Source: Thiotrichaceae bacterium
GTDB taxonomy: Bacteria; Pseudomonadota; Gammaproteobacteria; Thiotrichales; Thiotrichaceae
Length of the DNA: 41,574 nucleotides
Direction: 5' to 3'
Assembly (NCBI GenBank): GCA_026991755.1
Contig: JALXAX010000173.1
Coordinates: forward strand, 1 to 41,574
The translations under genes were made by a program, and so were the position numbers. Under the pieces are notes generated by a model. The model made no database searches, had not been told where the DNA came from, and saw nothing but the letters and a program-made list of their open reading frames with translations. Positions 9,444-18,266 of the stretch are shown here, piece by piece. The stretch's first letter is position 1; each line of letters starts with the position of its first letter.

Positions 9444-10952
9444 TCATGATTTAATCATTAGCATCGCTAAGTCTTCCACTGCAACAGCACTTCTACTATT
9501 ACTTTTTTTAGTCGCTGTATTCGTCCAAATCAGGTAATCCGTATTGTCATTTTCATACCCCAATATTTTATATATTTCTGGCATACTTGGAATGTGATCC
9601 CCGTAGATACATAGTTTATATTCTTCTTTCGATTTATCCAATAACTCTCTAATATTATGAAACATAGTATTAGCGTTTATTATATGCCTCAAGTAAACTG
9701 CAAGGTCGTTATGCTGATCAAAAGATCTGTTGCTGTAGTATTGCTTTGCCTCTTTTTCTTCCACCTTTTCCAGGTGTAGAGGTCCGTGGTTTTCCATCGT
9801 AATCACAAAAACAAACACAGGTTTTTCGGGTATTTTCTCTGCCAGTACTTCGCTAATTTTTTTTGTAACCGCCGCATCCGAAATATACGGCCCAAAGGTA
9901 TCTTTGCTGTCAAAGTCATCAATGTCGATAAAGGCATCAAACCCCATATTGACAAATAGAGTATTACGCTTAAAAAAACTGGCTGCATGAGGATGAATAC
10001 ACACGCAGTGATAGCCTTGTTGACGATAATAACTAGCTAATGACGGAATCTTTTGATCCGCCAAATAGTAATAAGGATAAAAGCGATACAGCCCTAGTTC
10101 ATCAGCGTTTATGCCTGTTAGAAAGGAAAATTCTGTACGCATGGTATTCGCTCCCCATGCGGGGACTTTTAGCTGTCCATGAGCTATAGCTTCGTTACAG
10201 AGTTGGTCAAAGCCGTCCAAAATGGTGGGATTAATGGATGGATGTAGTCGTCTGGCATCAAAGAAGGATTCACTTTGAATAACAAGGATATTGGGCTTAC
10301 TTTCATTGACCACAACTTGCTTATTCATTATCGATGATTGTACTACTTTGTTTATCTGTGATTTATACTGCGGTGTTCGTGCTTGATAGGCGTAAGCCCA
10401 TAAACTGGCGATCAGTCCGTATTGTTCAATATCAGCCGAGGGTTGTTGCATTAACGTTAATTGAAGTGATATCCGTTTAATAAAATAGAGAATAGCAATT
10501 ATCACTAACACGCTAACAAGCACAAATAATAACGAAAGCTTGATGGCTATTTCGTACTTGATCATTAAGAATATAAAACTTCCTATAACCAATGGTACTA
10601 ACACCACAGGGGCTACTCCCAGAAATCCCAAAAAGGGAAAATACAATCGTGGGTGTTTGAAGGCTTGGGAGAACATGGCTATATCGGAATACACCAGCGG
10701 CTCGCGTAGAGTTTTGAACTTAGCATTACTGACAACCACGAATACGCTTAGGGTAACGAGAGTGAAGATTGATGCAAAATAAGGGCGCTGCAATAACAAT
10801 AAAACCACTATGAAAACTGCAGATAGGGTTAAAACATGGAGTATTAAAGACCTTGCTTTATAAGCTTTTCTAGAGGGCTTTGGGTTTAGAAAATGCTCAG
10901 GAATGAAGGATAAAAATAGCGTTAAAACATAGATAAACAGAATATTACTCAT
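9444..10952 (-). CDS. Sulfatase/LTA-synthase-like membrane phosphotransferase, probably capsule
   Basis: A 502-residue protein with about five N-terminal transmembrane helices (residues 1-180) and a C-terminal alkaline-phosphatase-superfamily domain facing the periplasm. Motifs resemble lipoteichoic acid synthase and phosphoglycerol transferases: ILVIQSESFFD (metal Asp/Glu region), ANTMRTEFSFLTGI (likely Thr nucleophile), FVFVITMENHGPLH and LCIYGDHIPSMP. It is the last of three same-strand genes; the KpsS-like, SDR, sulfatase-like order recalls wcbO-wcbP-wcbQ of Burkholderia and the rkp genes of rhizobia (from memory). It may add a phospho-substituent to the capsule. The stop codon is 3 bases from repeat R1. 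Confidence 0.75.
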   Translation of the reverse strand: MSNILFIYVLTLFLSFIPEHFLNPKPSRKAYKARSLILHVLTLSAVFIVVLLLLQRPYFASIFTLVTLSVFVVVSNAKFKTLREPLVYSDIAMFSQAFKHPRLYFPFLGFLGVAPVVLVPLVIGSFIFLMIKYEIAIKLSLLFVLVSVLVIIAILYFIKRISLQLTLMQQPSADIEQYGLIASLWAYAYQARTPQYKSQINKVVQSSIMNKQVVVNESKPNILVIQSESFFDARRLHPSINPTILDGFDQLCNEAIAHGQLKVPAWGANTMRTEFSFLTGINADELGLYRFYPYYYLADQKIPSLASYYRQQGYHCVCIHPHAASFFKRNTLFVNMGFDAFIDIDDFDSKDTFGPYISDAAVTKKISEVLAEKIPEKPVFVFVITMENHGPLHLEKVEEKEAKQYYSNRSFDQHNDLAVYLRHIINANTMFHNIRELLDKSKEEYKLCIYGDHIPSMPEIYKILGYENDNTDYLIWTNTATKKSNSRSAVAVEDLAMLMIKS

Positions 10953-11010
10953 CTAGTTTATTACCTTTTCTCGTGCTGGAAACTCATACGACTTACAGTC
11001 GTACAGCCTC

Positions 11011-11811
11011 CTAGCGAGGCTCACGGTTAGCACCATATGACAGTAGTGACAAAATCCGATCAGCAAAAGCAGCAGGTAACAAGGCTAATAACCAAATTCC
11101 AAAATTAAGAGGAAACGGGAAGCTAATGCGTGCTTTGTTTTTATCCAGTCCCTTTTTAATAATCACAGCGGCTTTTTCGGCTGATAGCATAAATGGCTTA
11201 TCACCCATAAATTGATCGCTCATTGCAGACTTCACAAATCCTGGGCAAATGACTGAGACCTTAACACCCTCCTCTGCTAGCCAGCCTCTTAGTGCTTCTC
11301 CATAGACTTTTACACCCGCTTTGCTGGCACAATAAGATGGTGTAATAGGCAAGCCGCGATAAGCTGATAACGAACTAACAATGGCAATATGTCCTGCTCT
11401 TCGTTGTCGCATGGGTTCTATGAGTGGGTAGATGGTTGCGATGACTCCATGTAGATTCGTATCTAGTACGTTGCTAATTGCGCTCCATGATTCTGCTTCT
11501 CCCTTTGTACCGATAGAGCTTGTCACCCCTGCATTAGCAATTAACAAGTCGACAGGATATTGCTTGTTAAAATCGGCAATCCATTGTTGTAAAGCTTCGG
11601 TATCTGTCACATCAATATTCGCACATATAACCTGTGCTCCTTTTTGCTCACAAGCAGAAACGATGGGGTCGATAGGGACAATGGGGTCTAGTGAGCTGAT
11701 GCTGCGGCTTAATAAGCCTAGTATGACTCCAGCATTAGCATATTCCAGCGCTAGTGCAGCACCTATGCCTCTACTTGCGCCTGTAATTAAGATAACGGTC
11801 TGTGCTGTCAT
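11011..11811 (-). CDS. Short-chain dehydrogenase/reductase, capsule cluster
   Basis: A 266-residue classical SDR. The cofactor loop TGASRGIG is at residues 10-17, NAG at about 93-95, catalytic Ser in VSSLSAYRG near 147, and Tyr160/Lys164 in SYCASKAG. A hydrophobic C-terminal stretch (FGIWLLALLPAAF) suggests membrane association. It lies between the KpsS-like and sulfatase-like genes on the same strand, matching the SDR (WcbP/RkpH position) of capsule loci. The substrate, perhaps a lipid or polyketide intermediate, cannot be told from sequence. Confidence 0.8.
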   Translation of the reverse strand: MTAQTVILITGASRGIGAALALEYANAGVILGLLSRSISSLDPIVPIDPIVSACEQKGAQVICANIDVTDTEALQQWIADFNKQYPVDLLIANAGVTSSIGTKGEAESWSAISNVLDTNLHGVIATIYPLIEPMRQRRAGHIAIVSSLSAYRGLPITPSYCASKAGVKVYGEALRGWLAEEGVKVSVICPGFVKSAMSDQFMGDKPFMLSAEKAAVIIKKGLDKNKARISFPFPLNFGIWLLALLPAAFADRILSLLSYGANREPR

Positions 11812-11833
11812 AGAAGCCCAAAAGCCTAGCTAA

Positions 11834-11904
11834 AGAGGCTGTAGAAAATATACATGGTAGTCATTAAAATAGTTGAAACTTCCCAGAATACTTTCACAGC
11901 CTCT
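11834..11904. other. Inverted repeat between two capsule genes
   Basis: AGAGGCTGT at 11834-11842 pairs with ACAGCCTCT at 11896-11904, with about 50 bases between. The right arm overlaps the stop codon of the KpsS-like gene. It could be a weak attenuator between that gene and the SDR gene. No T-run is present. Confidence 0.3.
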
Positions 11905-13237
11905 AAAGTTTGGCAACATAAGTAGGAGAAGTAACAGGCGTTTTAAAGGTGTTGTTTACTACCAATTCCAAATGAGGAGCCTTGGGTTGCTGGGCGTTGG
12001 AAAGACCAAAGAAACGAAGGCTTCCATCAACAGACATCTTTATTCCTTTGTTAGAATAGAGATCACCATTGACTTGTGTGAGGTTCACCACTGCATTGTG
12101 AAACTTATGGTACAGCTCAATTTCTGGTGGCTTTCCTTCCTTCCAAAAAGTATCTAGACCATCTTGATGAGTCAGGCCAGGTATATCGTAAATAGCCTCA
12201 CCCAACGCACATAAAGGCCGTCGGTGAAATAAAGCTGACGTGCCTACCGTACTATTGACAACGATAACACCTTTGGCATTACGCACCATCGTCGGTAAGT
12301 GACCATCTTCCAAATAGACCACTCTTTTTTCAATATTAAATACTTGGGTAAGTTGCTTGATAAGCTTTCGATAGTTTGTCAGACCCGTATCCAGAGGGTG
12401 GTTCTTAATAACCAATTTACTTTTAACGGGCGCATGTAACGCAAACGACTGAATGGCATGTGCAATAACTTCAGATACGTTTTGAAAGGTAGAATGAACT
12501 CGAATTTGTGTATCTGCACTGAGCTGCAAGGGTAAAAAATAATAATCCACTTGCTGATCAACAAGACGTTCTATCATTCGATTACCGTTCCACTCATGAA
12601 AAGGCAAGGTAGGAAAACGCTTAACCCAGCCCAAGTACTCTTTTAACGGGCTGTCCGGTCGATGAGTCGAATAGTATGGAAACTTTCTTCGCATGATAAA
12701 GCTGGATAAATGATAACGCACATCATGCCACGCTCTTACTAATAAAGAACTCCCTGCATCTTCAATTTTTCTTGAAGGGAATTTACCATGTTTATAATAC
12801 CAATCTGCTTGCTGAGGCAATGATGAATTTGCGTTAACTCCATTTTTCTCTAGCGTAATACGACTAGGGCGCATGTAACCTTCTTCATAGACATGCACCT
12901 GAATATGATGAGATTTAGCTAAGCTTATAGCATTAGTATGGATGGGGCGAGAATCACCAAAAAGAACGATGTCGGTAATAGTATATTCAGCAAATTTAGC
13001 GGCAAGCCAAGAGGAAAATTGATCCATCGGCTCACGAAAATCCCATGAGGGTTTTCTATTTTCCAGGGTATTAATAGAGCTTGTAGACTTTTTGGGTTTT
13101 CTATCAAACAGGCAATCACCCCCACAAAAGTTTACTCGATATACCACACACCCTTGATCCGCAAGCCTATTAGCAAGAGACGCGAAAAAGGGACTGGCTA
13201 CTCCCTGTAGAAACAGTATTGATCTATTTGATAGCAT
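11903..13237 (-). CDS. KpsS/LipB-like capsule polysaccharide protein
   Basis: A 444-residue cytoplasmic protein of the Capsule_synth (KpsS/KpsC beta-Kdo transferase) family. Family features include the start SILFLQGVASPFFASLANRL, VYRVNFCGGDCLF, ITDIVLFGDSRPIH, VHVYEEGYMRPSRITLEKNGVN and, near the C terminus, VRNAKGVIVVNSTVGTSALFHRRPLCALG. In group 2-type capsule loci such proteins add Kdo to the lipid linker that precedes export. It is the first gene of the three-gene minus-strand set. ABC-transporter capsule genes are not in the window. The family call is firm; the exact role is inferred. Confidence 0.88.
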   Translation of the reverse strand: MLSNRSILFLQGVASPFFASLANRLADQGCVVYRVNFCGGDCLFDRKPKKSTSSINTLENRKPSWDFREPMDQFSSWLAAKFAEYTITDIVLFGDSRPIHTNAISLAKSHHIQVHVYEEGYMRPSRITLEKNGVNANSSLPQQADWYYKHGKFPSRKIEDAGSSLLVRAWHDVRYHLSSFIMRRKFPYYSTHRPDSPLKEYLGWVKRFPTLPFHEWNGNRMIERLVDQQVDYYFLPLQLSADTQIRVHSTFQNVSEVIAHAIQSFALHAPVKSKLVIKNHPLDTGLTNYRKLIKQLTQVFNIEKRVVYLEDGHLPTMVRNAKGVIVVNSTVGTSALFHRRPLCALGEAIYDIPGLTHQDGLDTFWKEGKPPEIELYHKFHNAVVNLTQVNGDLYSNKGIKMSVDGSLRFFGLSNAQQPKAPHLELVVNNTFKTPVTSPTYVAKL

Positions 13238-13891
13238 TGTGATTATTACTAACGAACTGGTGAATAATCGGTAGACAACCTGACTAAATTAAATTCAGCC
13301 TGCACTAAGGAAACTATTAATAAGTCTGCTCGGAATTTCTGTGATCTAGCTGAGCTTTAGCGAAACTTAGAAGCTTTAACAGATAGAATTTGTTAGGTTC
13401 TTGATAGAAAAGTTAGCAATCACCGTAGCTATTGGTCACTTTTATAGCGAAAAACTGGCCAATTATAGCCTCAGAAAAACGAAACATGACTTGTTCAGAG
13501 CTTGCTTAAGGAACCTCTAATCAAGTCATGATTCTTGAAAATTAAGCTTGTTCGAAATAATATGTTGTCTAGGTAATATTTATAGGCTGCGCTACTATTC
13601 ATTAGCTTTCGTTTGAGTTTTGCCAAGTACTACGAAGTACATAAGGGTCGCAAAGCATCATCCAATGCAGAAAACAAAAACAATAAATAGAGGCCTCCAA
13701 TAGCTATCACCTTAATGAAAAAGAAAGCTAGGTACAGCTTCAAAGGGGTGGAATGACCGTATTAATTAATAAACGGTATAAAAGGGGATAATAACTTTTG
13801 CCAGACTGGTGTGACTGAAGAGACTGTGAAAAATTGCACTTCCAACATAGCTGGAAGGCGACTTGCCAATAGAGTGTTACTAATAATTTCC
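13238..13891. other. Long intergenic stretch, no gene seen
   Basis: About 650 bases upstream of the KpsS-like gene and downstream of dapD. It contains a fragment of the R1 hairpin arm at 13351-13377 (GAGCTTTAGCGAAACTTAG) and a sequence GGAACCTCTAATCAAG near 13512 resembling the GGGAACCTCTATTAATTA near 4180. The rest is AT-rich with no convincing coding frame. It probably holds the promoter of the capsule genes, but I could not pick one. Confidence 0.5.
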
Positions 13892-13919
13892 GTAGAGACG
13901 TTGCATGCAACGTCTCTAC
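13892..13919. repeat. Perfect 28-bp palindrome
   Basis: GTAGAGACGTTGCA followed directly by its reverse complement TGCAACGTCTCTAC, with no spacer. It lies 55 bases after the dapD stop. It could act as a terminator hairpin for dapD or as a protein site. A similar palindrome is, from memory, very common in cyanobacterial genomes. Confidence 0.85.
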
Positions 13920-13973
13920 CACAGTAGATAAGAAATTTAATAGGTAAACATCATAGATTGAAATAGAAGTGCA

Positions 13974-14873
13974 TTAGTCATTACTATGCAAGCTACTATT
14001 TAATCCACCCCACAAAGAAGTATCAGTAACAATGGCTTCAACCGAACCTGTTTGGCTATGGCGCCTATAAAGCAAGCCAGACTTACCTGAAAGCTCTCTT
14101 GCCGATACAATCGAGCCATCTGGCATTTTTACTTTAGTACCCGCAGTTAGGTATAAACCAGATTCAACAATACACTCATTGCCTAATGAAATTCCAAGAC
14201 CTGCATTAGCTCCGAGCAAACTTCCCTTACCAATAGAAACTACCTGCTTACCACCGCCAGATAGTGTCCCCATGATAGAAGCACCACCACCGATATCGGA
14301 ATTCTCACCGACGATAACGCCAGCACTAATACGGCCTTCAACCATAGACTCGCCCAATGTACCTGCATTGAAGTTTACAAAACCTTCATGCATCACCGTT
14401 GTGCCTGATGCTAAATGAGCACCTAGTCTAATACGGTCTGCATTGCCAATACGTACCCCTTCAGGAATAACGTAATCTGTCATACGGGGGAACTTATCTA
14501 ATGAAGTTACATTCAATTGATGATTTTCATCCGCTATAAGACCACGTAATGCCTCAACTTGTGCAGGTAAAACGGGTCCAGCCGATGTCCAGGCAACATT
14601 AGCAAGTAGACCAAATACCCCCTCAAGGTTAATTTCATTGGGTTTTACAACGCATTCAGATAGCAAATGTAGACGTAAATAAGCGTCTTCCGTTGATTTA
14701 GGCGCATCATCGACAGAATCAATTTCAACATCAACGAAGTCACTTTTAATCAAACCTACTTTTTGCGCTAAACAACTTCTCGCGATTTGCTTATTAGAAC
14801 GAGGAAACCAAGTATCAATGGTCTTCCCTGTTTCACTATCAATATATCGATGGCCAGTACGTTTGATTGTCAT
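13974..14873 (-). CDS. dapD: Tetrahydrodipicolinate N-succinyltransferase (Pseudomonas-type DapD)
   Basis: Transfers succinyl from succinyl-CoA to tetrahydrodipicolinate in the lysine/diaminopimelate pathway. The 299 residues contain an alpha/beta N-terminal region (STEDAYLRLHLLS), then a left-handed beta-helix of hexapeptide repeats (RIRLGAHLASGTTVMHEGFV, NFNAGTLG, GRISAGVIVGENSDIGGGAS, LSGGGKQVVSIG, LLGANAGLGI). This pattern matches the longer Pseudomonas/actinobacterial DapD lineage, not the E. coli type, though the N terminus is about 40 residues shorter than in Pseudomonas. Nearby dapC supplies the next pathway step. Confidence 0.95.
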   Translation of the reverse strand: MTIKRTGHRYIDSETGKTIDTWFPRSNKQIARSCLAQKVGLIKSDFVDVEIDSVDDAPKSTEDAYLRLHLLSECVVKPNEINLEGVFGLLANVAWTSAGPVLPAQVEALRGLIADENHQLNVTSLDKFPRMTDYVIPEGVRIGNADRIRLGAHLASGTTVMHEGFVNFNAGTLGESMVEGRISAGVIVGENSDIGGGASIMGTLSGGGKQVVSIGKGSLLGANAGLGISLGNECIVESGLYLTAGTKVKMPDGSIVSARELSGKSGLLYRRHSQTGSVEAIVTDTSLWGGLNSSLHSND

Positions 14874-15098
14874 GTGTGTTTTCTCTATGTTATGGGTTCT
14901 TGATCATCAGCTTTGAAACCACTCAGGCAGACATCGCAGACGAAAATAAAGCGCGTATTCTACTCGTAAATAGCAGGCAATCATATAGTCTCGTAGTGCT
15001 TTAGAGAGACTGAGCTAATTGAAGATCAGACAGTCGATACCACAATCCCAGTAAAGCCTCAGTAATAAACTCCTCAATAGCGTTAATTCCTGCTGAGT

Positions 15099-15268
15099 AT
15101 TACCTGAATCAGTGATTTCACTACGGCATAGGGAATAAGATATTGATTCATCACGGGTTTAAAAAATACCCGCTTAACGAAGGGTGAAGCTAAGATTTTT
15201 TAAAATCCCGTGCTAAACCAATCTCTTGTCCCCTATTATCCGCATTGAAGTCACGGATTCAGGTATTA
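15099..15268. repeat. 170-bp imperfect inverted repeat
   Basis: The left arm (ATTACCTGAATCAGTGATTT to about 15170) and the right arm (TTTTTAAAATCCCGTGC to GGATTCAGGTATT) are reverse complements at roughly 80% over about 70 bases each, judged by eye. The centre holds smaller palindromes. It lies between divergent dapD and cspA-like genes. It has MITE-like form but no visible target duplication and no second copy here. Confidence 0.65.
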
Positions 15269-15341
15269 ACCACATTGCTTGAGAAAAACCCCTTTTACAG
15301 GTCAGAAAATAAGCTACTATAAAAAACATTCAAATAAAAGA

Positions 15342-15370
15342 TCGTTGTTTCACTATTGTACAGCTATAAT
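15342..15370 (+). promoter_or_regulatory. Predicted promoter of the cold-shock gene
   Basis: A consensus TATAAT at 15365-15370 lies 49 bases before the ATG, with a weak TCGTTG at 15342-15347 at 17-base spacing. The leader is short compared with the about 160-base leader of E. coli cspA. An AAGAGAAAAG stretch precedes the start codon. Confidence 0.4.
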
Positions 15371-15419
15371 GCTCCAGCAGAATTCTGCGTCTAATATAAA
15401 TTAAGTAAAGAGAAAAGTT

Positions 15420-15626
15420 ATGAGTAAAGGTACAGTCAAGTGGTTCAATGCAGAAAAAGGATTCGGTTTTATCACTCCAGAAGATGGGGATAAGGATCTA
15501 TTTGTACACCATTCAGATATACAAGCTGATGGCGGCTATGCAACACTTAACGATGGTCAAGCGGTAGAGTTTGATGTTGGTGAAGGTCAAAAAGGACCTT
15601 GTGCAAAGAATGTTGTTGCTTCTTAA
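15420..15626 (+). CDS. CspA-family cold-shock protein
   Basis: A 68-residue single cold-shock domain, the normal family length. It carries RNP1 KGFGFITP and RNP2 LFVHHSDI, within [18 protein letters not shown]. It binds single-stranded RNA/DNA as an RNA chaperone. It is monocistronic, with its own promoter and a downstream hairpin. The subtype (cold-induced or constitutive) cannot be told. Confidence 0.97.
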   Translation: MSKGTVKWFNAEKGFGFITPEDGDKDLFVHHSDIQADGGYATLNDGQAVEFDVGEGQKGPCAKNVVAS

Positions 15627-15918
15627 ATTCATAGCGAATATCTAGAAGTTACAACATATATGTTGCTGTAGTGTCAGTTTAACTGGCATTGCAGTGAAAA
15701 CCGCCTCAAGAAATAGCCATAAAAGAACTTATCGCCACGGCTAATGGCATAGCTCTATGCCCCTAACTTCACCTCAGAAGAATCAACACCAAATATACTC
15801 AACCTAGGTTTATTAAATTATAACTATACCTATGAGCACCAAAACCTGTGAGCACCAAAATACTCCTTTGAAATATCCTGCAGATAACTCTAGAACTGTT
15901 GTTCTATAGACTACTTTC
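15627..15918. other. Intergenic, hairpin and short direct repeat only
   Basis: A GU-rich 13-bp stem at 15666-15694 (CTGTAGTGTCAGT pairing with ACTGGCATTGCAG, loop TTA) lies 40 bases after the cold-shock gene and may end its transcript. GAGCACCAAAA is directly repeated near 15834-15861. No coding frame was recognised. Confidence 0.35.
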
Positions 15919-16158
15919 AACCTAAAATCCTCAGTTAGACAGCCTATAGTGTGATTCTCTTCGACTGAATGGCGTAGTAAAAAAAGGAATTAATGGTTGA
16001 TCCTTAATGAGTTTTTTTACATAGCCAGTCAGTCGAAGAGGGTTGCTCTATAGGCTGTAGCGCCTTCACTCTATAAGTGAAGATAGATAAAGCTGCTTAC
16101 TTTAATGCTATCAACAGTTTATTTAATGCTGGAAGCGGTTAACTGAGGAATTTAGGTT
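15919..16158. repeat. Palindromic repeat R1, copy C (240 bp, supplies end of dapC)
   Basis: A complete copy with termini AACCTAAAATCCTCAGTTA and TTAACTGAGGAATTTAGGTT between the convergent cold-shock gene and dapC. The right 20 bases are read as the last codons of dapC (EPKFLS then TAA). The hairpin stem reads CTCTTCGACTGA with TCAGTCGAAGAG, whereas copy D reads CTCTTCGGCTGA with TCAGCCGAAGAG: a paired change that keeps the stem. Confidence 0.92.
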
Positions 16159-17359
16159 CAACATAAGCCTTAATACGATGAGCCGCCTCGGTACATTCTT
16201 CAACTGAGGCAACTAACGCTAGCCTTATTCTATTTTCTCCAGGGTTAAAACCATTGACCGTTCTTGACAAGTAACTACCTGGAATAACATTTACATGTTG
16301 TTGCGCATAAATCTCTTTGGTAAACGTTTCATCATCAACTTCAGTTTCTGGCCATAAGTAAAAACTGGCTGAGGGTCTACTGACTTTCATTACTGGAGCA
16401 AGAATGTCTAACACAGCATCAAACTTTTGACGGTACAACCGCCTATTCTTTTTTACGTGCTCCTCATCCGACCATGCTGCAATACTGGCTTGTTGTATCG
16501 GTAACGACATAGCGCAACCATGATAAGTACGATAGAGCAAAAATTGTTTAAGAATAGCAGCATCGCCTGCTACAAAACCCGAACGCATACCGGGTGCATT
16601 GGAGCGCTTTGATAAGCTATGGAACACCACACAACGCTTGTAATCGGTATTACCCATTTCTGCTGCTGCTTGCAGTAAGCCCGCAGGTGGGTTGTTTTCA
16701 TCTAAATATAATTCGGAGTAGCATTCATCAGAGGCAACTACGAAATCGTATTTCTCGGCAAGTGCTAGTACTTCTTTTAATTGGCTCAGCTCTGCAACAC
16801 CCCCCGTAGGATTTCCAGGTGTACATAAATAGAGTAGCTGACAATCTTGCCACACGGATGCAGGCACAAGGGTGTAATCAGGGTTATAGTTTGTTGCTTC
16901 TGTACAGGGTAAGTAGACGGGTTCTGCGCCGGCTAAAATCGTTGCACCTTCATAGATCTGGTAAAACGGGTTCGGCATGACTACTTTTGCTGTGTTCGTA
17001 CTCGTATTGACACTACGATCAACTATGCATTGAGCAAAGGCAAACAAGGCTTCTCTAGTACCATTCACGGGAAGTACATTTTGCTCAGGGTTGATTGAAT
17101 TGGCGGGTAACGCAAAACGCTGTTCTAGCCATTTGGCTATCACTTCTCTAAGCTCTAGCACCCCTTTGGTTAAAGGGTACTGCTCAAACTGCTTTAAGTT
17201 ATTCGTTATAGCTTGAGTGATAATATTCGGACATGGGTGTTTTGGCTCACCGATGGCTAAGGAGATTAACGACAAGTCACTTGGAGGGGTTATGCCTTCT
17301 TTGAGTGTTGCGATACGTTCGAAAGGATAAGGCTGAAGATTCGATAGATCCGAATTCAT
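16139..17359 (-). CDS. dapC: Succinyldiaminopimelate aminotransferase
   Basis: PLP-dependent class I/II aminotransferase, 406 residues, that forms N-succinyl-LL-diaminopimelate in lysine and cell-wall synthesis. Features include SLISLAIGEPKHPCP, YPLTKGVLELREVI, CTPGNPTGG (about 179-187), SDECYSELY and the Schiff-base Lys251 in FHSLSKRSNAPGMRSGF. Overall the sequence fits the proteobacterial DapC subfamily. The final codons (EPKFLS, stop) come from the inner end of repeat R1 copy C, so the native C terminus has been replaced. The nearby dapD supports the pathway. Confidence 0.92.
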   Translation of the reverse strand: MNSDLSNLQPYPFERIATLKEGITPPSDLSLISLAIGEPKHPCPNIITQAITNNLKQFEQYPLTKGVLELREVIAKWLEQRFALPANSINPEQNVLPVNGTREALFAFAQCIVDRSVNTSTNTAKVVMPNPFYQIYEGATILAGAEPVYLPCTEATNYNPDYTLVPASVWQDCQLLYLCTPGNPTGGVAELSQLKEVLALAEKYDFVVASDECYSELYLDENNPPAGLLQAAAEMGNTDYKRCVVFHSLSKRSNAPGMRSGFVAGDAAILKQFLLYRTYHGCAMSLPIQQASIAAWSDEEHVKKNRRLYRQKFDAVLDILAPVMKVSRPSASFYLWPETEVDDETFTKEIYAQQHVNVIPGSYLSRTVNGFNPGENRIRLALVASVEECTEAAHRIKAYVEPKFLS

Positions 17360-17459
17360 ACTAATACGCTGTTGTTTATAGGGAGGCGTAGTATATCTAA
17401 TTAGTCCGTATCCACAAAGTGTGAAAGCTCAGCGATTTTAACCACTACCGGTGGTGAAA

Positions 17460-17807
17460 TTATTGAGAAAGTGGTGAAGCTCCATACAATGATTTAGCAT
17501 AGCCTGATAGCGTGTGGCTTGAATCCATAACATCTAACAATGGAATCAGATCACCCTTCGTATTGAGATGATCACCTACAGCTATCATAATAATGATAAC
17601 AACCACAGACAGGTAGCTCATAAGCAGGCCTAGTATAGCTATACGTGATCCTGCATACTGATGAGGGAAGTTAATCGCTCTTGAGCGCGCAATATGCCCT
17701 GTGATAATGCCAGGAATAGCCGTAATAATGCCGAGCATTAAAAATAACGATACAAAGCCTAAAACGAAAGAGACTCTGGCTAATCCTTGTTTGTTAATAT
17801 CAGTCAT
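17460..17807 (-). CDS. DUF4190-type small membrane protein
   Basis: A 115-residue protein with two predicted helices: one spans VLGFVSLFLMLGIITAIPGI, the other IAILGLLMSYLSVVVIIIMI, joined by a short basic loop (GHIARSRAINFPHQYAGSR). This matches the DUF4190 pattern of small inner-membrane proteins. No function is established. It lies upstream of dapC on the same strand with a 100-base gap, so it may be transcribed separately. Confidence 0.65.
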   Translation of the reverse strand: MTDINKQGLARVSFVLGFVSLFLMLGIITAIPGIITGHIARSRAINFPHQYAGSRIAILGLLMSYLSVVVIIIMIAVGDHLNTKGDLIPLLDVMDSSHTLSGYAKSLYGASPLSQ

Positions 17808-17943
17808 GATTTGCTAATTCTTTAATGCGTTGAGTAGAATGATAGTCTATAAGAAATTATTTTAAGCGTCATCATTAAGGCAGCCCGCTTGTCTTATTAA
17901 CAGGACGTGCTGTATAAATACTCAACATTAAAAGTGTTAGTTA

Positions 17944-18102
17944 GAGACCTTTGCACGAAAGGATGGCGAGAGAAAAATGAGCGTAATTTTCTCTATTTTT
18001 GCTAAAAAAGAGGGTAATAGCCGAGCTATTGGCCGAATTTTTAGCAGAAATAGAGGAAATTCAAGCCATTTTTATCCGTCATATCTTTCGTGCAAAGGTC
18101 TC
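17944..18102. mobile_element. 159-bp MITE, copy 2
   Basis: Perfect 18-bp terminal inverted repeats GAGACCTTTGCACGAAAG / CTTTCGTGCAAAGGTCTC, flanked by the 5-bp duplication AGTTA (17939-17943 and 18103-18107). Same length as copies 1 and 3. It sits between the divergent DUF4190 and RnfD-like genes. Confidence 0.93.
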
Positions 18103-18142
18103 AGTTATGAACTAATTTTTAAAATATCACCCTAAAGTGATA

Positions 18143-18171
18143 CCTTGCGCGAAAGATATGAGGGATAAAAA
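18143..18171 (-). mobile_element. Second half-copy of the 159-bp MITE
   Basis: CCTTGCGCGAAAGATATGAG followed by GGATAAAAA matches the reverse complement of the MITE right end with few mismatches, 40 bases after copy 2. The left part is absent. Confidence 0.5.
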
Positions 18172-18266
18172 GTACAGTGAATCACATTTATTAACTGAGG
18201 CTAGCTATTAATTCAAGACACGTAACAGGCATCACTGCCCTTAACGTTGACCCACGCTACTATCAA

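Noticed and set aside
11432-11833. 133-residue plus-strand ORF
   Set aside because: Antisense to the SDR gene, with composition of a shadow frame.
13740-13922. 60-residue minus-strand ORF crossing the 28-bp palindrome
   Set aside because: Starts inside the palindrome, has no family features and no ribosome site.
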